In this document: piece by piece, positions 56,601 through 64,000 of the stretch
How the letters are laid out: each line of letters starts with the position of its first letter
Position numbering within the stretch: position 1 is the stretch's first letter
NCBI GenBank assembly: GCA_020650975.1
Contig: JAIPMN010000475.1
Coordinates: forward strand, 1-64,000
DNA: 64,000 nt
Direction: 5' to 3'
Source of the DNA: Apostichopus californicus
Lineage: Eukaryota > Echinodermata > Holothuroidea > Aspidochirotida > Stichopodidae
Made by a program: the position numbers and the translations under genes
Notes under the pieces: model-generated
Seen by the model: the letters and a program-made list of their open reading frames with translations, nothing else
What the model was told of the DNA's origin: nothing
The model's database searches: none

Positions 56601-59600
56601 CTTTGATTAAACATCAGCGAACACTAAGGAAGTTCTGTTTTTCCCTCCCACAATCTCGTATGCATGTTACACAGTCACCATAAACTATCATTGGTTACAA
56701 AATGCAGAATCTCCAAACTGGTGTCACAGCTCATTGCATTACTTTGTAAGCAGTCTATAGTGATTGTTTGACAAACAGTTTGATTTACATGGTCGACGCA
56801 TGGTACATACTCTCTTACTAACACCTACTTCCTGTTAAAGCATCTGTCTTCACTATGTCACATTTTCTGTTTTAGAAATTTCAGACTGTTGAATGTTGAA
56901 GATCTTTTTTTGCAAAACAACTGAACATAAACAATGTACAGATAGATAATTCAGATAAAATCCAACAAGCCTGCTTCATCAGTGGTGATTTATCTAGCTG
57001 CAAACATAACATGACAATTCATTGGATACAAAAGAGAAACCATGAATATTGTCCACTTGCCTTGTTAAAAAATGCCAAGGCAATCCCGCACTTCTGTCAT
57101 ACGTATCACTGCATGCAAAAGAAAGAAATGACTGTACTGTTGTTTCAAGAAAAAGTAAGATTTGAAAAAGGGTAAGGGTTCAGAGCAAACTTTCATTACA
57201 GTGCAACTCTAAATATAATACTATCCATCTGGAATGGAAAATATTTCAAATTTCCCTTCAATATAGGAAATATGAGTATTAATAAGTGGTGTAACAGTGT
57301 GATGCTAAAAAGGATTGCCATTTCCTTGTTTATAAAATGGCTGCACTTTCAGAACCTTTTCCTGTTTAAGCACTTTGAACACATTTAATAGACTCAAATA
57401 TGACATTACAAGAAAAAAATGATTAAGGATTAATGTCATAAACAAAAGTATGGTAATGTGAAAGTAACAACGTGGTGAAAGGCTTGTTACAGGATACAAA
57501 ATAGAAAGAAAAAAAGCTAATGTACCACAGTTGAAATCTTAATGTTACAAGGTTTTTTTTTTACAAGAATTTTTTACAGGACTAGCTATGTGTACCTTAG
57601 AATGTCTTTACATGAAATATTTGCAGTGGTGTAGGAACTTGTATTCTTAAATAAAGGTATACTTGGAAGAGTTGCCCACTTGTGAACAATTTGAATTTAC
57701 CATATGTCTCCTGGCTGTGCTTCAGCAAAATGATTGTGATCTTCAAATTACATTGAGGAAACAATGTTACATCATTGATCGCTGTGGGTCACAAATGACA
57801 AAAGTGAAAGAAGTGTATAAATGTACATTTCTATGCTATGGTAAAAATCCATGCTCATATAGTGGATTAATTTAGTATTCCAAGAGAGAATAGGTAAAGT
57901 ATGACTGTACAAGCCTAACTTTATTCTTGGAGGGTGAGATCTCACAATACCATTTAGGGTTCTTTAGGTGACGGGCTAGCCAGTGCATTACCGACATGCA
58001 TTAATTTATGGCATACTTGGAAAAGTAAGCTAGATAGAGGTGCAGAGGGCACTGTATCATTCAATGCAGGTTACGCTGTTACCAAAAACAAACAAAAATT
58101 GTGTTATAGTTTAATCAACTATGAATTTATTTTGCTCATTGGAGCATGGATGTTATAGGCCTGTGGGAGTATGATTTGCAATGCTATTGTTCATTCCCTT
58201 TTGTATATTTCCAAAAATATTAAAAATGTATGCTTTTTGGGTAGCAGCCTGACATTTGAAGAAGCTCTAGTTAGGTGGTCGCTGAAGTGGAATGCAGGGC
58301 AAAATTCAAAGTTTCTGAATGTATTTGTCAAATACCAGTATTTAACTAAACAAAAACATTTTGAAATGATTGGGATACAGTTTGTTTAAAAAAGCTGTAT
58401 TTTTTGTCAATTTTAGTGATTTTAATTTATCCAAATTGGCCCTGCATAAGAAAAAGTGTGTAAACATCAAAAATTTGAAAAACAAATATTATATACAAGA
58501 AATTCACACTTTAAGCTTTAATTTTTAAACCAAATTTGTTTACATAGTACAACTTTGAAAATAGGGTAGAATTGCCCAAATGTCTTTTTATGAGCAAACA
58601 TACATAAATGTATTTGTCACCCTTTCTGGGAAGAGCCTTTTCTGGGCGAGACAACTCCACACTAACCAACAAAATAGTACTTAATAACCAACAGCCATTC
58701 CAGTTCTCTCGCTAGCCTGGGCTTGGGGCCAAAAGTTGTGGTGTCTTTTGGACAATGACAGCATTGTCCTTTATATACGGCTGATATTCCCATTCCTACA
58801 ACAGTTGGTGATGTGAGGACCCTATCATGTCACATTGTGACTGAAAAAAACTTGTTTCAGGTTGACCACACTGAGACATGACTAGTGCAGTGCTGTACCT
58901 AATGCAAGTTTATGACCACGGACATTTGACTTGGCAGTCAGTATCATAGACAAGTATTGAATGTTTGACAACTTAGAGTACTGTTTTCATCCCTCACCAT
59001 GTACTCCACCCTTCCTTGTCATTGCCCCCACCCTATTGGTACCTAAAGTACTGTACCATTTGAGCTCTGTAACAAGTAATGTTTGTTGCAGTGTTCTATA
59101 ATATAAGTTAGTTTTCCTCCGTTGGCCTGCACAACAAAAACAGCAGTAGTTTCACAAACTACAATCGGCATGAGAAACTGTTCCATAAAGTAAATTTGTA
59201 CAAGGGTGAGTGTGTTCACACAACTTCTAGGGAAAGTGACAAAATAAAACATCTTTCCTATTAGATGATAATAACTTATAGGATAGTTGCGTAATATCTG
59301 AAGCCTCTCTATATGTATTCCCTGTCAATAAACAAATCCATCATCTGGTTTGTATAGTTTTAAGTTCCCTTGCAAATTACGAAAACCCATTTGGAAAAAT
59401 GAACTTGTTACATATGTTGACAGCATGCAGCTTTGTATCAGTCTTTAACATGAAACAGTTCAAGTTTTGAATTATTCTCTGAAAGCTTTAAGCAAGCTAC
59501 TCAAAGATTGCAGCAACAAGGAATGATGATGTTGCGATATATTCATGTGTATGGTGGCCTGCACGATTCTTGACCACCCATGCCTTATATATGATTTTAG

Positions 59601-62600
59601 TTGACCATTTGCTAGGACACACTTATGACTGCAAATTAACTAGGTCAAAGAGATAAAGGGAGGGCTTGGGTTGGATAATGTCATGTCTACCATGGCTTGC
59701 ACTACAGCTACATGCTGCTAAAAACAGCTCCATTAAAAAGTGACTCCTTTGAAGTGTTTGAAATAGAATATACTCTTTCATGATTGAAAATGGAGGATGT
59801 CCTTTCAACTCCACAGTATTTGAGATCTGTTGAAAACCACTGGTCGTAGTTTTAGAGGATGAAGTGGGATATGATAAAGTCTAAAACCTTTTGGTATAAG
59901 ACATTTTAGCATATTTCAGGTACAGTCATTTACTTGTACAATACTCTCACAAAACAACACAAGTTCAAAATGTACACAATTCAGATAGATCAAATAGGGT
60001 TAAGAGCAGCCTTGGTACAATGCAGTTTTGAAGTTCCAGTGAGCTGTCCTCTGGAGTTCAGCCGTTCAGCCTCCTCAAGATGGACTGGTTTGCGGAATTG
60101 AACAGAAGATCTCAATTTTATCCGCACCGGGTAATTCTGTATAGTGCCATATCCCCATGAACGTAGGTCATTCATCAACACACAGTGTGATATTGGTAGT
60201 AGCAGGTTAAATTCTGTTGGTTTCATTGATATGACATCCCATAAATTTACATATCTCGGACAGGTGAGCAGACTCTAGGCTGGACCTATGCAACCACTTT
60301 CAAGCTAGACAGTTGTGAAAATGTCAGTGTACTGTAGATGTGGAGGCTCTGACTTGATAAAGAAAGTTAACAAGAGAACACAAATCTCGCAAACTTGCTA
60401 TATATAAGGACTCTAACCGAGGGTGTATAGGTCCTTCGTTCGTCAGTGTAGATTTTGTGTTGTTTACTGTCTGGTTCACCAAGTTCAATGTATTTGGAGA
60501 GATGCTCACTAATAGGATCTCTCTGATGAAAGTTTTTTGTGGAACTTGGGTGCATGTTCAGTATTTCTAATCTAAATGCTCGCTTTAATAACCATTTCTT
60601 TGGATTTATTCTTTATAGGCAGGCAAGATGACAGTTGCAGAGTTGACACGGGTAGGTTATCCTTGATAATAAACAGCTTCACCCGCACCCTTCATGACAC
60701 TACAGGATCCTCCTGACTGGGGGCCATGTCCCCCTCCCCCCCCCCACCTAATAATGCTACACCTTCAAAATGTTGACATCACTGAACATTGGTCTGACTC
60801 CTTCCCCCCGTCCTGTGTTGTATATACTTTCATCTATCGAGAATGGTTTTCCCATTTAGTTGTAATATGTGCATTTTTAGCTTTCTTGATTAGATTATTC
60901 ATTTCTTTTGATCTCTATTGTGTTCATAAATACTCTTTAGGTGTACAGTATGTCAGTAAATTAGCCAGAAATGACACTCTGTTGGCCAGATCATGGTCTT
61001 TGGCAGATAAGTTTGCTTGTTTTGTGTGGATATTCAAAACTGTTAATTAGGAAGACAGTTATATTTGGGACTTTCCATCTCCTGTAGTTTCTCATTCTGT
61101 CTCTGCACCTTCTTATAAGCATATTGATGATAAGGACCAATTCTTTGATCATTTGGGTCATCCTTGTTCCTTTTAAGGAAGAATGTTTAGAGTTTTAACC
61201 ATTTAATCAATATGTATGTCTGTTCTATCATCTTAGACTTCTGATTTAGCTAGCGCTAACGCCGATGAGAACTCCAAGATACTCGCTATGGTGCAACAAT
61301 CCGGCCAAGATTATGATCCCTCGAAGTAAGTTTAAATATGCCAAATACTCTGTCGTCATATATTAAAGATATGTTAGCGTTAACGACAGTCTGTATTTAT
61401 ATGCTAAAAAAGTAAGATACAGCAAGTTGGTCACGATTAAACATCGTAGTAACACAGTACGCTAGTAACTAGGTATGTTTATAGTTACTATGTTTCCTCA
61501 GATGTCAGTACATCAACATATGTTGCAGCATGTGAATGTATTGGTCTGAAAGTGTGGCAAGTGACAGACTGGCCCCAAGTTTGTGTCATTCTGGCCTTTC
61601 ACAACATTAAATCTGAACATGTGTTAAACTCATTAAGGTATTGGCCAATACTTTAATAGTAGGCAGAATCAGTGACATTTGGCAAAGATTATTTTTGCCC
61701 AATTGTAATTGAAGGGTACTGTGTATTTAAGAACTGTAAGCCAATTGTTGCCCTGTTATGTACCTGTAGGTAGACCAGAAATAAGGGATGTTCTTATTAT
61801 AATATAGTCCAATTTGAACATCACATATGATGTGGGTGATTCGACCAATAAAAAAACTATTCAAGACCGCTGTCGGTATGCTAGATACACAGTGAATCAA
61901 ATAGCAGTTTTCAATCTTCGTATAGTACAGTAGCTTGCAGTAAAACGGAACAGACCAAAGCAAATGTGTTTCCGTAGAAGATATCCCTCCTTATGAGAGA
62001 AGGTAACTTTTCTCACATTACAAACCAAGCTTTAAAATGATAACGTCAAGCCAGTTGGTAAGATTTATATATAACAAGGGACCTCAAAATTTATGGAATC
62101 ACAGAGATGACCCATATACATGATCAAAAAAGGGTATTGTATTTATGGGTGGATAACTTTTACACAAACTTTTAAATCTCATCAGACTAGATAACAACCT
62201 TTTACTTGTTTCCAATCTTCTCAATGTATTCTTTCCTATGTTCCTAGTTATGTCAGCCAGAGCAGGGGACCAGGGTCCTACACATGTTTCAACTGTGGTA
62301 AACCTGGTCACATCGTCAAGGCATGTCCGTTGAACAAACCTCCTTTGAATCCATCATATGCCAGAAGACAGGTAAGATATAGACTCCTCTTCGGATAGTC
62401 TGCAGGAATAGTGATATTTCTAACTAGTTGTTAAGTTGGCACGATTGGTCCCTGATCAGCTTCTGCCATCACCATGATCATCGATTAAGTCAGCTTGATG
62501 TTTATCTGGAAAATGCTATGGACCGTCACCATGCATAAGGCCGTAACAATAATACTATAACAAGAATACTCAAAATAGTAATACTTCAGCCAACCATAGC

Positions 62601-63992
62601 TAATGTATGGTAGGTAATTTATTCCCTTCTGTAAACTTGGATATATGTTCAATATTTGATAGGTTTTCATAAAACCTATGGCAGGACCACTTTTCCTTAT
62701 TGTAAGCGGTTATGAAGACTGAAATCATGGGCACGTCTCAAGAAATCATGCCTTTTTGCTTCCTTCACATTCTAGGAAATTCACAGCCGATTCAGAATGC
62801 CAGGTATCAAGCCCAGCTCTGGGATTCCACAGAGTTTCATGAGAACTGTATCTGATCCGAGAATGCCAGGAGCCATGCTCACTCCTTCAGGGCAGTATGC
62901 TGTATCCCAAAGAGACCAGTAAGTACACAAGTTAGAGATTCTTAGTTTTTAAATAATGTATCTATTTCAAGTACATATTAGTGAGGTCACAAAGATGGCT
63001 GATATTTGTCACTTATATAACTTGTTAGCCAATTTATCAAACTTATAAAAAATATATTGCCCACTTTGATGTGTACCAGGGAAATTTGTAATGGTCATTC
63101 GGGACCGCCAAATTTCTGTTTGGACGAACAAAGTCAGCGTTGGAGTGTAACTAAATACCCCACACAGGTAAAGTGAGAGATTGGCATTAAACCAAAAGTG
63201 ACTGTTCTATTCACTAAATATCCTTAAAAATTTGTCCTGGTGTATATATATATACATTGCGAATCATTTAAGGCTGGTTTCATTTTGTTTAGTAACTTAG
63301 TATTTTTGAAACAAATTAGCATCCAATCCGTCATTTCTGTCCTTATTTTCTGTTCTTTCTAGTCTATGCCAATTTTAGAGCTTACTTTATTGATCGTATT
63401 CTTGCATTATTTGAAATCCTCCTTTAAAGAAATCAGTTATGACTAACCTCTTGACCTGTTTCACCGTGTAATAAAACATTTTGAATTTTCTTGACAGGTT
63501 AGCCTATGCCAAAGGCAAGAAAGAGAGGCCACCGTTTGTCCCTGGCAACTCCCCTGAACCCATTCGAGATGAGATCGAGATCCCACAAGAGCTTGTCTGC
63601 GTTATATGTGGTCTGCTGATGAAGGACGCCGTTGTCATCCCTTGCTGCGGAAAAAGTTTCTGCGATGAATGTAAGTTTCAGAGCTGCTGCCTCGATGTGG
63701 GTTACTCTATATGATGAAAATATGGGAAATGTATGTATGTTTACATGTGTATGATATCAGCTTGTAAGATTTTTGGTTAAAAAGTTTGGCCTCATTATGC
63801 TATTATGACCATTTTAATGACAGTAAATGTAAATGTAAGAACATCAAAAACATGCGTCAATAAATTCTTCTTTGCTCTTAACCCTCAGGTATCCGAACTA
63901 CCTTGCTAGAAACAGAAAATCATCAATGTCCTTCGTGCAAAGAAGTTGATGTTTCTCCCGATTCTCTAGTCCCAAATAAAAGTCTCAGAGAG
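47512..63992 (+). CDS. RBBP6: RBBP6-type E3 ubiquitin ligase (gene span, 3' partial)
   Basis: Nine coding exons join in frame: 47512-47677, 48166-48256, 48887-48917, 60619-60651, 61237-61325, 62248-62371, 62776-62918, 63498-63670 and 63889-63992. The order is DWNN ubiquitin-like domain (VHYKFKSQNKYDTVIFDGLH), CCHC zinc knuckle (CFNCGKPGHIVKAC) and RING/U-box-like finger (CVIC...CCGKSFCDEC...CPSC), the RBBP6/Mpe1/SNAMA signature. Residue-level match to human RBBP6 runs throughout (GLHISL, IPKNxSVxVRRIPxGG, VIPCCG). RBBP6 is a nuclear E3 ligase that binds p53 and Rb and is part of the pre-mRNA 3'-end processing machinery. The start ATG follows a 58-nt untranslated piece after acceptor ttttaacag at 47453. 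The Ser/Arg-rich and Rb/p53-binding tail lies past the window. Intron 3 is 11.7 kb. Confidence 0.95.
47678..48165 (+). other. RBBP6 intron 1 (coding)
   Basis: 488 nt, AT-rich. Open frames across it are read-through shadows. Confidence 0.7.
48166..48256 (+). CDS. RBBP6: RBBP6 DWNN second half
   Basis: The acceptor is ggttttcag and the donor actgg|gtatgt; phase 1 in, phase 2 out. It encodes EYKQDDAFIPKNASVQVRRI then PVGGVGANITG, human EYTDDNALIPKNSSVIVRRI then PIGGV. Confidence 0.95.
48257..48886 (+). other. RBBP6 intron 2
   Basis: 630 nt, nothing recognised. Confidence 0.7.
48887..48917 (+). CDS. RBBP6: RBBP6 small exon 3
   Basis: 31 nt, acceptor tcttcag, donor agca|gtacgt; phase 2 in, phase 0 out. 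It encodes EPTRDSISKA (human TEPAMATTKA). Reading on past the donor gives VRKTIQFG and a stop at 48942-48944, the same position at which the human DWNN-only isoform departs. Confidence 0.85.
48918..60618 (+). other. RBBP6 11.7-kb intron 3, with possible alternative 3' end
   Basis: No convincing exon of another gene. Its first part could be the 3' UTR of a DWNN-only transcript (stop at 48942-48944); AATAAA words at 50266-50271 and near 54793, the latter followed by a GT/T-rich stretch, are candidate poly(A) signals. It includes a 32-bp perfect tandem duplication (51892-51955), a G run near 51625-51637, and non-repetitive islands near 55540-55760 and 59990-60240 whose short minus-strand open frames match nothing I know. 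Confidence 0.5.
51892..51955. repeat. perfect 32-bp tandem duplication
   Basis: Two identical adjacent copies beginning AGTTCATTTATGATGCGCAG and ending TTTGATGTATTG. The lack of differences suggests a recent event. Confidence 0.95.
60619..60651 (+). CDS. RBBP6: RBBP6 33-nt exon 4
   Basis: The acceptor is ctttatag and the donor acacgg|gtaggt, phase 0 on both sides. It encodes AGKMTVAELTR, in the place of human IDDSSASISLAQLTK. It sits alone after an 11.7-kb intron. Confidence 0.8.
60652..61236 (+). other. RBBP6 intron 4
   Basis: 585 nt with a C-run at 60730-60748. A plus-strand open frame across it (60694-61050) has no supporting similarity. Confidence 0.65.
61237..61325 (+). CDS. RBBP6: RBBP6 exon 5
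   Basis: The acceptor is tcatcttag and the donor tcgaa|gtaagt; phase 0 in, phase 2 out. It encodes TSDLASANADENSKILAMVQ then QSGQDYDPSK, human TANLAEANASEEDKIKAMMS then QSGHEYDPIN. Confidence 0.92.
61326..62247 (+). other. RBBP6 intron 5
   Basis: 922 nt, AT-rich, nothing recognised. Confidence 0.65.
62248..62371 (+). CDS. RBBP6: RBBP6 exon 6: CCHC zinc knuckle
   Basis: The acceptor is gttcctag and the donor agacag|gtaaga; phase 2 in, phase 0 out. It encodes YVSQSRGPGSYTCFNCGKPG then HIVKACPLNKPPLNPSYARR and Q. The C-x2-C-x4-H-x4-C knuckle is intact. Confidence 0.95.
62372..62775 (+). other. RBBP6 intron 6
   Basis: 404 nt, AT-rich, nothing recognised. Confidence 0.65.
62776..62918 (+). CDS. 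RBBP6: RBBP6 exon 7
   Basis: The acceptor is cacattctag and the donor gacca|gtaagt; phase 0 in, phase 2 out. It encodes IHSRFRMPGIKPSSGIPQSF then MRTVSDPRMPGAMLTPSGQY, human KKSTGIPRSFMMEVKDPNMK then GAMLTNTGKYA. Confidence 0.93.
63080..63172 (+). CDS. candidate RBBP6 cassette exon (93 nt)
   Basis: Between exons 7 and 8, a 93-nt open segment follows acceptor gtgtaccag and ends at donor gtaaa|gtgaga. It is phase 2 on both sides, so inclusion keeps frame and adds EICNGHSGPPNFCLDEQSQR then WSVTKYPTQVK. It is richer in G/C than the intron around it. The pyrimidine tract is weak. An internal donor at 63167 would shift frame. Human RBBP6 has nothing here that I recall. Confidence 0.3.
63498..63670 (+). 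CDS. RBBP6: RBBP6 exon 8: first half of RING
   Basis: The acceptor is cttgacag and the donor gaat|gtaagt; phase 2 in, phase 1 out. It encodes LAYAKGKKERPPFVPGN, then IPQELVCVICGLLMKDAVVI and PCCGKSFCDE. It holds the first zinc ligands of the RBBP6-type finger. Confidence 0.95.
63889..63992 (+). CDS. RBBP6: RBBP6 exon 9: second half of RING
   Basis: The acceptor is accctcag and the donor agagag|gtgagt; phase 1 in, phase 0 out. It encodes CIRTTLLETENHQCPSCKEV then DVSPDSLVPNKSLRE, human CIRTALLESDEHTCPTCHQN then DVSPDALIANKFLRQ. The window ends 8 nt into the next intron. Confidence 0.95.
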
Positions 63993-64000
63993 GTGAGTTC

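Noticed and set aside
59990-60226. 78-codon minus-strand open frame within the RBBP6 intron
   Set aside because: The sequence looks complex, but I find no splice sites, start context or family match. It may be a regulatory island.
1-64000. Retroviral, LTR or Polinton-type elements, CRISPR arrays, bacterial operons
   Set aside because: No reverse transcriptase, integrase, capsid or envelope motif, terminal repeats, spacer arrays or prokaryotic gene packing seen in any part of the window.

Overview
The window is nuclear DNA of an animal. It is AT-rich, with genes split into many short exons, GT-AG introns from about 0.2 to 12 kb, tRNA-derived SINEs and many short tandem arrays. Protein relationships (LMTK kinase, rabphilin/Doc2 C2 pair, TEDC2, RBBP6), intron sizes and a SINE with a deuterostome-like core and L2-like tail suggest an invertebrate deuterostome, most likely an echinoderm. 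That taxonomic call is an inference. I see no bacterial genes, CRISPR arrays, rRNA, functional tRNA gene or recognisable viral or LTR element.

Three genes can be built by joining exons with matching phase. (1) Plus strand, 3012-32357, 5' end outside the window: fourteen coding exons plus one candidate 6-nt microexon. They encode the C-lobe of a lemur-type kinase (LMTK family), a long acidic linker and then a rabphilin/Doc2-type C2A-C2B pair ending at a stop. All junctions keep frame, so the simplest reading is one kinase-C2 fusion protein. (2) Minus strand, 43172 down to 37522: TEDC2, the tubulin epsilon/delta complex protein of centrioles, in seven recognised coding exons with the first exon unresolved. 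It converges on gene 1. (3) Plus strand, 47512-63992, continuing past the window: RBBP6, with the DWNN ubiquitin-like domain, CCHC knuckle and RING finger in nine exons. It is divergent from TEDC2 across a 4.3-kb region with a GC-rich 37-bp repeat and a foldback element.

The most unusual stretch is 30.6-32.3 kb, around the C2B exons. The 3' end of one exon with its splice donor is repeated seven times in tandem into the intron. About 1 kb downstream, the splice acceptor and first bases of the last exon are also repeated seven times, every spacing being a multiple of three, in one open frame that runs into the real exon. Between them lies an intronic array of RFX X-box-like sites. Other points are a candidate 6-nt microexon in C2A, a DWNN-only read-through form of RBBP6, an unannotated frame-preserving RBBP6 cassette exon and a long hairpin upstream of the first kinase exon.

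The rest is intron or intergenic sequence with G/C homopolymer runs, two SINE pieces, small tandem repeats and a few non-repetitive islands that could be regulatory. Gene models were made by hand from translation, splice consensus and remembered family sequences. No search or expression data were available.
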